DNA of 17,864 nucleotides from Bacillota bacterium (GCA_023424235.1 JAFAEB010000089.1:1-17864), one strand, 5' to 3'; positions 1 through 7,248 are shown, numbered from the stretch's first letter. A program made the numbers and translations. Notes: generated by a model not told the origin, from the letters alone.

Positions 1-62
1 TTTGATTTATGTCTTAACAGCGCTTCGTGAATGGGCGCTTTTTGTTGTAAAAGTAAATTCAT
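1..62 (-). CDS. Orn/Lys/Arg-type decarboxylase, N-terminal fragment (runs off window)
   Basis: Only the first 20 codons are present; the gene continues past position 1. The ATG (62-60) is preceded by GGAGG at a 7-nt spacing and lies 16 nt after the speD stop, so the two genes are almost certainly co-transcribed. The peptide begins MNLLLQQKAPIHEALLRHK. A short N-terminal segment ending in 'aPIhEAL' is typical of the bacterial fold-III PLP decarboxylases (arginine/lysine/ornithine decarboxylase, SpeA/Cad type of Firmicutes), which supply agmatine, cadaverine or putrescine. Adjacency to AdoMet decarboxylase supports a polyamine role. The substrate cannot be decided from this fragment. Confidence 0.6.
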   Translation of the reverse strand, partial: MNLLLQQKAPIHEALLRHKS

Positions 63-78
63 AGTTCTACCTCCACAA

Positions 79-891
79 CTAATATATATTCATGCCGCTA
101 AATATTTCAATCATCTCTTTACGTAGATTACTTGTAATCTCAAGCCTTTGCTTTGGAGGCAATTCGTAAACATCTAGATTAAATAAATAATTTTGCAGCT
201 GTATCTCTTTAATCAGCATCTTGGTGTGAAATATATTGGATTGATATACATTCACATCAATAGCATCATATCTAGTTAAAGTTACGTCATCAATATAATC
301 TTGAATTGACGTTATGTCGTGATCAATATAGAATTTCTTACCCTCAACATCTCTGGTAAATCCTCGGACTCGGTAATCAATTGTAATAATGTCTGAATCA
401 AAACTACCAATTAGGTAATCAAGCGCATTAAGTGGTGAAATTTCACCACAAGTAGATACATCAATATCTACTCTAAAAGTGGAAATAGAGTTATCTGGAT
501 GATACTCTGGAAACGTGTGAACCGTAACATGACTTTTGTCCAAATGTGCGTGGACCATATCCGTCTTTAAGGAACTTATATTTCCTTGGTTACAAGACTC
601 ATCAATAAATTCTTGTGCCAAATTATCTTCGGCAATGAGAATATTAACAGATGCGCCTTGTGGATCATAATCTTGCTTTGAAATATTAAGAATCTGAGCA
701 CCGATCATATCTGTTACGTCACATAAGATTTTTGTCAATCTTTCGGAATTATACTGCTCATCAATATAAGCAATATAGTCCTTTTGCTCTCTCTCACTTT
801 TTGCATAGCAAACATCATAGATGTTGAAGCTAAGTGTTTTTGTGAGGTTGTTAAAGCCATACAAAGTCAGCTTTTTTTCCAACCCTAACAT
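79..891 (-). CDS. speD: S-adenosylmethionine decarboxylase proenzyme, long (E. coli SpeD-like) form
   Basis: This enzyme decarboxylates S-adenosylmethionine, giving the aminopropyl donor for spermidine synthesis. It is a cytosolic pyruvoyl enzyme made by self-cleavage. Numbering from the ATG at 891 (270 aa), the cleavage site is Lys119-Ser120 in LDKSHVTVHT; Ser120 would become the pyruvoyl group. His125 and Cys148 (in VSTCGEISPL) match the proton donor and catalytic Cys. The Ser-to-Cys distance of 28 equals that of E. coli SpeD (112 to 140, from memory), and TIDYRVRGFTRD is also shared. An in-frame GTG at 894 is possible, but GAAAGG lies 5 nt from the ATG and only 2 nt from the GTG, so ATG is preferred. 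The decarboxylase gene follows after 16 nt. Bacillus uses a much shorter AdoMetDC, so this long class is notable in a Firmicute. Confidence 0.95.
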   Translation of the reverse strand: MLGLEKKLTLYGFNNLTKTLSFNIYDVCYAKSEREQKDYIAYIDEQYNSERLTKILCDVTDMIGAQILNISKQDYDPQGASVNILIAEDNLAQEFIDESCNQGNISSLKTDMVHAHLDKSHVTVHTFPEYHPDNSISTFRVDIDVSTCGEISPLNALDYLIGSFDSDIITIDYRVRGFTRDVEGKKFYIDHDITSIQDYIDDVTLTRYDAIDVNVYQSNIFHTKMLIKEIQLQNYLFNLDVYELPPKQRLEITSNLRKEMIEIFSGMNIY

Positions 892-920
892 CACAACCTT
901 TCTATATTATAATGGCATTC

Positions 921-949
921 ATTGTAGCATGTAGAATAATAAAATGCAA
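921..949 (-). promoter_or_regulatory. sigmaA-type promoter for speD
   Basis: Read on the minus strand, a -35 TTGCAT (949-944) and a -10 TACAAT (926-921) are separated by exactly 17 nt. Transcription would begin near 914, giving a leader of about 23 nt with GAAAGG before the speD ATG. No riboswitch-like structure fits in so short a leader. The rest of the 892-1090 gap shows only A+T-rich sequence, with a T-run just after the upstream gene's stop but no convincing hairpin. Confidence 0.6.
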
Positions 950-1090
950 TGTATAATTTCTTCTATATGAGTAGAACATTTTGACGAATTGTGTCATTTT
1001 TTCATACAATTATATTAAAAGTGACAATTAAAAGTATTATTAAGTACTATAAGTTCAAAAATGATGAATAAATCTCATAAAAAAAATCAA

Positions 1091-2032
1091 TTAATAAACA
1101 GAAATTAATACATTTTCTTTCATATGCTCAAGTTTTTTTATTTCTTGATTTCCCTCGTTTAATCTTTGTTCTAATTGACGAATAATCGAGTCAATCTTTG
1201 AACTAATTCTCATTAGCTCTTCCATATTGGAACGAATCTTACCTCTTACATTTAAGTCTGTAAATATATTGTCAAACCAGTAGTCCATTATTCTCTCCCC
1301 GCTGCTAATTTGACTAATACCAATGTTATCATTTATCTGAATATCAGTAAGTTCCTTGTGTAGTACTTTCAATTGGGAGGATAAACGATTCATATAATTC
1401 TCAGCTTCATCAATATGATCATATTTAGCCATATGACTTAGCATTCCTCCTTTAAACCATATATCATAAGTTGCTAAATCATCCGCGCTATCAAGATGCC
1501 CTCTAGCACTATCTGCGATTCCTTTGGCCCTATTTGCAGCTGTTATTGCTTCTCTTATTTCTAGTATCTGTTTTTTTTGATACTCTATACCCTTTGTTAG
1601 CTCAGAATACTTCTTATATGCTTCACTATTAAGCTCTGATTCGATTTTTCTTTCACGGTCTTTTAATTCTCTTTCATAATTTCTTTTATTTATTGTTAAT
1701 TCGATTAATCTCTTATTCGTATCTTCAATATCCTGTTTTAGTTCAAAAACTCTTACTTTAGCCTCATCTAATTTTAACTTTGCATCTATTTGTTCCTTAT
1801 ATTCTTTTTCTAATTTATCTTCATATTTACCTATAAATTTAAATAGTAAAGCCGATAAAGAGTTCTCTTCCAATTTTCTTACATCCATGCTCTCTTCTTC
1901 ATAACTGTGTACCATTTTATCATAATTTGCTTCTGCTTCCTTTAAGCTACGTGCTAGCTCATCCACACGTTTTGTGAGCATTGGGATTAACAATAATTGC
2001 TCCTTTATATCGAGTAAATCATCTTGTTTCAT
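1091..2032 (-). CDS. Uncharacterised long coiled-coil protein with a conserved-looking central motif
   Basis: I do not recognise a named family. The 313-aa product is highly charged (rich in K, E, D), with helical heptad-like sequence over about residues 20-165 and 212-305. There is no signal peptide or membrane segment. The helices are interrupted near residues 173-212 by a Gly/Asp/His-rich stretch: ARGHLDSADD, then WFKGGMLSHMAKYDHIDEAE. A second aromatic patch, YWFDNIFTDL, sits at 251-260. From memory, similar 'S-A-x-x-HLDSA ... GG...MxKxxxID-A' segments recur in uncharacterised coiled-coil proteins of bacteria and other organisms, but I cannot verify this. A start 24 nt upstream (2056, MRKKVGFI) lacks a ribosome binding site; the ATG at 2032 has AGTAGGG 6 nt upstream and is preferred. 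The gene appears monocistronic, with a promoter at 2137-2166. A structural or scaffolding role is only a guess. Confidence 0.75.
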   Translation of the reverse strand: MKQDDLLDIKEQLLLIPMLTKRVDELARSLKEAEANYDKMVHSYEEESMDVRKLEENSLSALLFKFIGKYEDKLEKEYKEQIDAKLKLDEAKVRVFELKQDIEDTNKRLIELTINKRNYERELKDRERKIESELNSEAYKKYSELTKGIEYQKKQILEIREAITAANRAKGIADSARGHLDSADDLATYDIWFKGGMLSHMAKYDHIDEAENYMNRLSSQLKVLHKELTDIQINDNIGISQISSGERIMDYWFDNIFTDLNVRGKIRSNMEELMRISSKIDSIIRQLEQRLNEGNQEIKKLEHMKENVLISVY

Positions 2033-2136
2033 AATAAACCCTACTTTCTTTCTCATATTTACAGTTAACTACTCGCCAATCGTATTATTGATTTTCATGT
2101 AATAATTTACTACTTAATTATCTCATAATTTCGCAT

Positions 2137-2166
2137 ACTATACAAGTAAATTACTAAAATATACAA
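2137..2166 (-). promoter_or_regulatory. Probable promoter for the coiled-coil gene
   Basis: On the minus strand, TTGTAT (2166-2161) and TATAGT (2142-2137) are separated by 18 nt. The start site would fall near 2130, giving a leader of about 100 nt before the ATG at 2032. The surroundings are very A+T-rich, so chance matches are likely. Confidence 0.4.
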
Positions 2167-2192
2167 TATCATATTTACTATTATAAGAACAA

Positions 2193-2214
2193 AGAGTCTG
2201 CCAAGGCAAACTCT
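2193..2214. repeat. Hairpin-forming inverted repeat beside the tandem array
   Basis: AGAGTCTGCC pairs with GGCAAACTCT, nine of ten positions matching, with a loop of two bases (AA) that in practice opens the last pair. It is followed at once by CGCGCCGCAAAGCG, which is GC-rich compared with the flanks, and then by the 13-bp tandem repeats. It is not a standard terminator, as neither strand has a T-run directly after it. It appears to form the left edge of a structured block of about 120 bp. Confidence 0.55.
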
Positions 2215-2228
2215 CGCGCCGCAAAGCG

Positions 2229-2293
2229 TCGCATTTATTCATCGCATTTATGCATCGCATTTATGCATCGCATTTATGCATCGCATTTATGCG
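2229..2293. repeat. Five tandem copies of a 13-bp palindromic unit
   Basis: The unit TCGCATTTATGCA is repeated head to tail five times: 2229-2241, 2242-2254, 2255-2267, 2268-2280 and 2281-2293. Copies 2 to 4 are identical. Copy 1 differs by two bases (TTCA for TGCA at the end) and copy 5 ends in G. Each unit contains the palindrome GCATTTATGC, and ATGCAT spans the junction, so either strand could fold into several alternative hairpins. The 13-bp period is not a multiple of three and no gene covers it. There are no unique spacers, so it is not a CRISPR array. An imperfect hairpin around ATGCTTTGCAT (about 2303-2313) follows. Confidence 0.9.
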
Positions 2294-2362
2294 ATTACTT
2301 CCTATGCTTTGCATGAGCAATCTCACGGAGTGTTTATATTTCATAGGACGTATTTTTATGAA

Positions 2363-2399
2363 ATTAAAAAGGTGCCGCACTATTTTAAAGTACGGCACC
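2363..2399 (-). terminator. Rho-independent terminator after trhP
   Basis: GGTGCCGTACT pairs with AGTGCGGCACC (10 of 11 positions) around a 7-nt A+T loop (2371-2399). On the minus strand it is followed by TTTTTAATTT. It lies 38 nt past the trhP stop and closes the trmR-trhP unit. Confidence 0.85.
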
Positions 2400-2437
2400 A
2401 TCTATGACTATTTCTAATTACAGTTATTAATATAAAC

Positions 2438-3673
2438 TTAGTCTTCTTTTCTTCTTAGAATATCATACACTTCTAATTCAACACCAAAGCTTACAAATAT
2501 TCTTTGCTTTGGATGAGGACAACTATCCATTTCATTTCCATCTTCATCCGTAATTTTTTCTACTTTAGCTATGATGTTGCGACCATCTGGTTTCATAATT
2601 TCAATTTCTTCACCAACAACAAACTTATTTCGTTGTTCTAGTTCATATAAACCATCATCATTTTTACCTTGTATAATTCCTAAATAGGTATATTCCTTAA
2701 TGTAGGTATTATTATCATATATTTGAGAATCCTCATCGGTTTTACCAAAGAAGAAGCCTGTAGTAAATTGGCGATAAGTACACTTTGAAATTTCTTCTTT
2801 ATAGTAAGGTATGTTTTCTTCATACTTAAATGGTGATTCAAAGAAATCATCGATTGCTCTACGATAAGTTCTTGCAACTGATGCAACATATAAAGCAGTT
2901 TTCATACGACCTTCTACTTTAAAGCTATCAATACCAGCTTTTAGTAAGTCAGGTATATATTCAATCATACATAAATCTTTGGAATTAAAGATATAAGTTC
3001 CTCTTTCATTCTCTTCGATTGGTAAATATTCACCTGGTCTTGTTGACTCAGTAATATGATATTTCCAACGGCAAGCATGTGTACAAGCACCACGGTTCGC
3101 ATCTCTTCCAGTAAAGTAGTTACTTAATAAGCATCTACCAGAATATGCTATGCACATAGCCCCATGAACAAAGGTTTCTATTTCTAGTTCATCTGGTATG
3201 TTTTCACGAATTGTTTTAATTTCTTCTAAAGATAACTCTCTAGCAGATACCACACGACTAGCTCCCATACGATGCCAGAAACGGTAGGTACCATAATTCA
3301 CATTATTCGCTTGTGTACTAATATGAAGCTCTATACCTTCTAGGTTTTCTTTAGCGATTTCAAATACTCCAGGATCGGATACAATTACACCGTCAGGTTT
3401 TATTTCATTTAATTCTTTAAAATATTGTTCTACACCTGCTAAATCTTCATTATGAGCAGTAATATTTGCTGTAACATATAACTTTTTACCATGTTCATGA
3501 GCAAAACGAATGCCTTCTTTCATATCATCAAGACTAAAATTCTTCGCTTTCGCTCTAAGCCCATACATTTCACCACCTATGTATACCGCGTCAGCACCAT
3601 ACATGATTGCTATTTTTAATACTTCAAGATTACTTGCAGGTATTAATAATTCAGGTTTTTTATATTCTCTCAT
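2438..3673 (-). CDS. trhP: Peptidase U32-family tRNA hydroxylation protein (TrhP-like)
   Basis: Members of this U32 subgroup (E. coli YegQ/TrhP, B. subtilis YrrN/YrrO) are not known as proteases here; they hydroxylate uridine-34 of certain tRNAs to ho5U, drawing on prephenate. The 411-aa protein starts with the U32 TIM-barrel signature (PELLIPASN, GADAVYIGG at 26-34). It has the four-cysteine set of an iron-sulfur cluster at Cys174, Cys181, Cys197 and Cys201 (HGAMCIAYSGRC, GACTHACRW), then FKVEGRMK (251-258) and a C-terminal beta domain. The start has AGGAGG 6 nt upstream. The trmR gene is 90 nt upstream on the same strand, as yrrM-yrrN-yrrO in Bacillus, which argues for the tRNA role over RlhA-type rRNA hydroxylation or proteolysis. 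Only one trhP copy is seen here, where B. subtilis has two in tandem. Confidence 0.85.
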   Translation of the reverse strand: MREYKKPELLIPASNLEVLKIAIMYGADAVYIGGEMYGLRAKAKNFSLDDMKEGIRFAHEHGKKLYVTANITAHNEDLAGVEQYFKELNEIKPDGVIVSDPGVFEIAKENLEGIELHISTQANNVNYGTYRFWHRMGASRVVSARELSLEEIKTIRENIPDELEIETFVHGAMCIAYSGRCLLSNYFTGRDANRGACTHACRWKYHITESTRPGEYLPIEENERGTYIFNSKDLCMIEYIPDLLKAGIDSFKVEGRMKTALYVASVARTYRRAIDDFFESPFKYEENIPYYKEEISKCTYRQFTTGFFFGKTDEDSQIYDNNTYIKEYTYLGIIQGKNDDGLYELEQRNKFVVGEEIEIMKPDGRNIIAKVEKITDEDGNEMDSCPHPKQRIFVSFGVELEVYDILRRKED

Positions 3674-3763
3674 TTTAATCCTCCTAAAAACAAATCACTC
3701 CATTATCCATTTCACTTTATACTTAATATAGCCTGTACACTTACAATTTGATAATAGAATCAA

Positions 3764-4414
3764 TTACAGTTTCACACTTAATGCAACTCCATCTCCTACA
3801 GGGAGAATTGATGTTTCAAATACCTCCATATGAGTAAGCTCGTAAAGATATTCTCTCATTCTAGAATGTATGGTACGGTCTCTTCTTGTAATACCAAATC
3901 TGGATTGAACCACCGTGCCATCTTGAAGTACATTATCTGTTAATAAAAGTCCACCCTTTGTAAGTAGTTTTATAATCTCAGGTAAATAATAGATATATTG
4001 AGCTTTTGCTGCGTCCATAAAAATAAAATCATAACTTTTATTTTGACCTACAAGTTCTATTAATATTTCCATAGCATCTCCTTCAAGTAAGGTAATCTTC
4101 TCTTCCTTGGATGCTAATTTAAAGTTATCTCTTGCTTTTTTGATTCTTCCTTCCATCTTTTCAATGGTTGTAATCCTGCAGTCAGAACTTGCATATTCAC
4201 TCATAAATAAAGAGGAAAATCCAACGGCTGCACCAACTTCTAGAATATTCTTAGGTTGTTTCATATAAAGCATAGTTCTAAGGAAGTTTTGAGTTTCTTT
4301 TCTTATAATTGGAACCCCTTCTACTAAAGCAGTTTTTTCTATATTACTTAAAATAGGTGGTAGTTCCTTTTCTAAAGAATTGATATATGCCGTTATTCTT
4401 TCATCCACTATCAT
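3764..4414 (-). CDS. trmR: O-methyltransferase, probable tRNA 5-hydroxyuridine methyltransferase
   Basis: The 216-aa protein is a class I SAM-dependent methyltransferase of the COMT/caffeoyl-CoA type. The SAM-binding motif LEVGAAVGFSS spans residues 58-68. The likely metal and substrate residues are Asp134 (MDAAK), Asp160 and Asn161 (TDNVL). B. subtilis YrrM (TrmR) has this fold and converts ho5U34 to mo5U34 in tRNA, widening wobble pairing. The gene sits between the mltG-like gene and trhP, as in the yrrL-yrrM-yrrN-yrrO region, so it most likely methylates the TrhP product. AGGAGT lies 6 nt before the ATG. No terminator is seen in the 90 nt before trhP. A catechol-type small-molecule methyltransferase is the alternative if the context is ignored. 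Confidence 0.85.
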   Translation of the reverse strand: MIVDERITAYINSLEKELPPILSNIEKTALVEGVPIIRKETQNFLRTMLYMKQPKNILEVGAAVGFSSLFMSEYASSDCRITTIEKMEGRIKKARDNFKLASKEEKITLLEGDAMEILIELVGQNKSYDFIFMDAAKAQYIYYLPEIIKLLTKGGLLLTDNVLQDGTVVQSRFGITRRDRTIHSRMREYLYELTHMEVFETSILPVGDGVALSVKL

Positions 4415-4490
4415 ATGGTTACTCCTAGTTTTATTTATCTTAACGATTAATTTATAGTTACAATTAAAAAGTAAATCTTATCGAATAAAT

Positions 4491-4517
4491 AGCGAACCGC
4501 AATATCTACGGTTCGCT
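4491..4517 (-). terminator. Inverted repeat, possible weak terminator after the mltG-like gene
   Basis: AGCGAACCG pairs perfectly with CGGTTCGCT (9 bp) around a 9-nt loop. On the minus strand it is followed by ATTTATTCG, a poor T-tract, so it may terminate partially or protect a 3' end. It separates the rnj-mltG unit from trmR-trhP. No convincing promoter for trmR was found in the 76 nt after it. Confidence 0.5.
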
Positions 4518-4578
4518 TGATTATCTTTACTATTCACATTATATCTTATATTTAATATAATATCTACACTTATCTTAA

Positions 4579-4986
4579 CTATTCTGTTTCTTCACCCTCA
4601 TCAGTAGATGGGACTGTAATGATATCAAATATTTCATCATAGGTCATTGATGTGTTAACAGTGTAAGTACCAGGCATAATAACATGCTTCATTAATTTTG
4701 CTTTGACATAAAAAGAGTACTTATTTACTATTATTCTGTTTAATTTTAATTTACTAGCAACATTCATAGTAGATTCCCCTTTTTTGATCTGTATTTCTAC
4801 ATCCGTACCTGGTTCCTCTGCTGCTGTCACTTGTCCGAAGATCTGATAGCTGAAATTGTAAATTTCTGTACTTACTTTTGTGATTAAAAAAATCACAGCT
4901 AAATAGAATGTAATATTAAAAAGTAGTCGAAATATAAAGCTAGTAATTCTCAAAACAAGTTTTGCATTCGTAGACCTTGAAGTCAT
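4579..4986 (-). CDS. MltG-like membrane protein lacking the transglycosylase domain
   Basis: MltG is a membrane-anchored lytic transglycosylase that cleaves nascent peptidoglycan; typical members are about 340-400 aa. This protein has only 135 aa. It has a basic N-terminus, one membrane segment at about residues 18-40 (FRLLFNITFYLAVIFLITKV), then a LysM-like module at about 63-125 (IQIKKGESTMNVASKL, GTYTVNTSMTYDEIFDII) like the N-terminal domain of MltG. The catalytic domain with its essential Glu is absent. The reading frame ends in an acidic tail (TDEGEETE), which looks like a natural end rather than a fresh truncation, and no remnant of the domain follows in 4414-4579. AGGAG is 9 nt before the ATG, and the gene starts 21 nt after the RNase J stop. 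The position matches yrrL (mltG) of Bacillus. It probably binds or senses peptidoglycan, but cannot cleave it as MltG does. Confidence 0.7.
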   Translation of the reverse strand: MTSRSTNAKLVLRITSFIFRLLFNITFYLAVIFLITKVSTEIYNFSYQIFGQVTAAEEPGTDVEIQIKKGESTMNVASKLKLNRIIVNKYSFYVKAKLMKHVIMPGTYTVNTSMTYDEIFDIITVPSTDEGEETE

Positions 4987-5007
4987 ACTTATAATCTCCT
5001 TTTACAA

Positions 5008-6681
5008 TCAGTTTACTTCCATAATGATTGGCAGTATCATTGGATTTCTCTTAGTCTTCTTCCATACATAATCGCTAAGTGAATCTTTTACAACTGTCTT
5101 CATTTTGCCCCAGTCTGTCGTGTTTTTACTTAAACACTTTTCAAGAGCTTCACTAACAACAATTCTTGCCTCTTCCATTAAGTTTTCTGATTCTCTAACA
5201 TAAACAAATCCTCTTGAAACAATATCTGGTCCTGCAAGTATTTGATTTGTATATTTTTCTAAAGTAATAACAACAATTAACAAACCATTTTCAGATAGAT
5301 GTTGTCTATCTCTAATTACAATATTTCCTACATCACCAACACCTAATCCATCAACAAAGATTCCTTGAGCTGGAACTTTTCCAACAATGCCAACATTATC
5401 ATCTTTAAATTCTAAAACATCACCAGATGATAATAGGAATACATTTTCTTTCGGAACACCCATACTTTGTGCTACTTCAGAGTGTTTTAATAAATGTCTA
5501 TATTCACCATGAACTGGTATCGCATATTTTGGTTTGGTTAATGCATACATTAATTTAATTTCTTCCTGACACGCATGACCAGATACATGTGTATCTTGGA
5601 ATATAACTTTAGCACCCTTCATTGATAATTCATTAATTACTTTGAATACAGGTTTTTCATTCCCCGGAATAGGAGTGGAACTAAAAATTACAGTATCACC
5701 TGGTTTAATTGAAACTTTTTTATGAATCGATGCAGCCATTCTAGGTAAGGCTGCCATTGTTTCACCTTGACTACCAGTAGTTATTAAAACAATTTGCTCA
5801 TCTGGATAGTTTTTCATTTGCTCAATGTCAATTAACATGTTATCAGGAATTGTGATATAACCGAGTTCCGTAGCAGTAGTAATAATATTTACCATACTTC
5901 TACCTTCAATTACAACTTTTCTGCCATACTTTGCAGCTGAATTAATAATTTGTTGAACTCTATCTACATTCGATGCAAAGGTGGCAACGATAATCCTACT
6001 TCTAATATTTTCTGCAAATATATTATCAAAGGTTTTACCTACTGTCCTCTCTGACATTGTATAACCTGGTCTTTCAACATTAGTACTATCACAAAGTAAA
6101 GCTAAAACTCCTTTTTTACCTAACTCGCCAAATCTTTGTAAATCAATTGTACTACCAAATACAGGTGTGTAATCTACTTTAAAGTCACCTGTATGAACAA
6201 TCGTTCCTACTGGAGTAAATATTGCTAATGACGCTGCGTCTGCTATACTATGGTTTGTTCGAATAAATTCAATTCTAAAGCAACCTAAATTAATCGATTG
6301 ACCATATTTAATTACCTTACGTTTTGTTGTCTTTAATAAGTTGTGTTCTTTTAATTTGTTTTCAATAATACCTATAGTTAGCTTAGTTGCATAGATAGGT
6401 ACATTAACGTCCTTTAAAATATATGGTAAGGAGCCAATATGATCTTCATGACCATGTGTGATTACAAATCCCTTTACCTTACTTAAGTTTTCTTTTAAAT
6501 ATGTTACATCTGGAATAACTAAATCAATTCCTAACATATCATCTTCTGGGAATGATAAACCGCAATCTACAACAATAATGCTATCGTTATACTCAAATGC
6601 AGTAATATTCATTCCTATTTGTTCTAATCCGCCAAGGGGTATTATTTTTAACCCTTTTAAATCTGTATTATTTTCTTTCAA
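5008..6681 (-). CDS. rnj: Ribonuclease J
   Basis: RNase J is a metallo-beta-lactamase/beta-CASP nuclease with 5'-to-3' exonuclease and endonuclease activity, central to mRNA decay and rRNA maturation in Firmicutes. The 557-aa length is normal. The metal-binding motif HGHEDHIG lies at 76-83 (His76, His78, Asp80, His81), with His144 and Asp166 (TGDFKVD) completing the site. The beta-CASP part contains LITTGSQGE and the C-terminal motifs SGHACQEE and VHGEYRHL. The start codon is TTG (6681-6679) with GGAGG 9 nt upstream, and there is no in-frame ATG or GTG close by. A second perfect AAAGGAGG lies further upstream (6731-6738). The gene follows fur by 87 nt and precedes the mltG-like gene by 21 nt. 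Whether this is J1 or J2 cannot be said; it may be the sole copy. Confidence 0.95.
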   Translation of the reverse strand: MKENNTDLKGLKIIPLGGLEQIGMNITAFEYNDSIIVVDCGLSFPEDDMLGIDLVIPDVTYLKENLSKVKGFVITHGHEDHIGSLPYILKDVNVPIYATKLTIGIIENKLKEHNLLKTTKRKVIKYGQSINLGCFRIEFIRTNHSIADAASLAIFTPVGTIVHTGDFKVDYTPVFGSTIDLQRFGELGKKGVLALLCDSTNVERPGYTMSERTVGKTFDNIFAENIRSRIIVATFASNVDRVQQIINSAAKYGRKVVIEGRSMVNIITTATELGYITIPDNMLIDIEQMKNYPDEQIVLITTGSQGETMAALPRMAASIHKKVSIKPGDTVIFSSTPIPGNEKPVFKVINELSMKGAKVIFQDTHVSGHACQEEIKLMYALTKPKYAIPVHGEYRHLLKHSEVAQSMGVPKENVFLLSSGDVLEFKDDNVGIVGKVPAQGIFVDGLGVGDVGNIVIRDRQHLSENGLLIVVITLEKYTNQILAGPDIVSRGFVYVRESENLMEEARIVVSEALEKCLSKNTTDWGKMKTVVKDSLSDYVWKKTKRNPMILPIIMEVN

Positions 6682-6690
6682 ATGATTGCA

Positions 6691-6738
6691 CCTCCAATGG
6701 TTTTTTATGTATAGACCATATAAAGTGCATCCTCCTTT
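6691..6738 (-). promoter_or_regulatory. Two Shine-Dalgarno sequences in the rnj leader
   Basis: On the minus strand, a perfect AAAGGAGG (6738-6731) is followed by ATG-GTC-TAT-ACA-TAA (6719-6705, a four-codon frame at 11-nt spacing), then by a second site, TGGAGG (6696-6691), which serves the rnj TTG start. Another ATG abuts the first site with no spacing and would not be used efficiently. The stronger site therefore has no proper gene of its own. It may be a mini leader peptide, a ribosome standby site or a relic. Confidence 0.4.
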
Positions 6739-6768
6739 ATTAGATTGAAATTTCTTTATAACTATCTT

Positions 6769-7212
6769 TTATTTATTACACGTATTACAATAACCATACA
6801 ATTTTACTTCATGATCAACTACTTTAAAATCCATGGCTTCTTGTATTCTATCTTCTAAATCTTCCATAAAATCGCCCTGAAATGTTAATACATTTCCACA
6901 ATTTAAACATATTAAATGATGATGGTGATGTGCATCTTCTTGACCGTTATTACCGATTTCATAACGAACAAAACCATCACCCAAATTCAACTTATCTATA
7001 AGGTTTAACTCTGCCAATAATTGTATTGTCCTATATACAGTCGCAAGTCCAATGTCAGGATTCTCTGTTTTTACACATTCATATATTTCTTCAGCAGTTA
7101 AATGCTTATCCGGTCTACTCTCTAATGCTTCAAGTATAGCAATCCTTTGAGATGTTACTTTAAGCCCATTTTCTTTCAATAATGTTTTGAATCGCTCCTG
7201 TTTGACAGGCAT
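6769..7212 (-). CDS. fur: Fur-family metal-responsive repressor
   Basis: The 147-aa protein has the N-terminal winged helix of the Fur family (residues 10-85; recognition region ATVYRTIQLL at 57-66) and a dimerisation domain with a His-rich cluster (AHHHHHLIC at 94-102). Two CxxC pairs, Cys102/Cys105 and Cys142/Cys145, form the structural zinc site. Position 85 is Glu (RYE), where PerR proteins have the Asp needed for peroxide sensing, so iron-type Fur is favoured and PerR is less likely; Zur cannot be excluded. The gene is preceded by GGAAGG and starts with ATG at 7212. A 19-bp palindrome overlaps its likely -10 element, consistent with autoregulation. It lies between the DUF1292 gene and rnj. 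Confidence 0.85.
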   Translation of the reverse strand: MPVKQERFKTLLKENGLKVTSQRIAILEALESRPDKHLTAEEIYECVKTENPDIGLATVYRTIQLLAELNLIDKLNLGDGFVRYEIGNNGQEDAHHHHHLICLNCGNVLTFQGDFMEDLEDRIQEAMDFKVVDHEVKLYGYCNTCNK

Positions 7213-7248
7213 GGTCGATCACCTTCCCGACTTTTTTTGTTTTCTAAT

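Noticed and set aside
2229..2293. CRISPR-like array
   Set aside because: The 13-bp units are directly abutting with no unique spacers, and no cas genes are present.
6681..6719. Twenty-codon frame from the ATG adjoining AAAGGAGG, overlapping the rnj start
   Set aside because: The ATG has zero spacing to the Shine-Dalgarno sequence, so initiation there is implausible.
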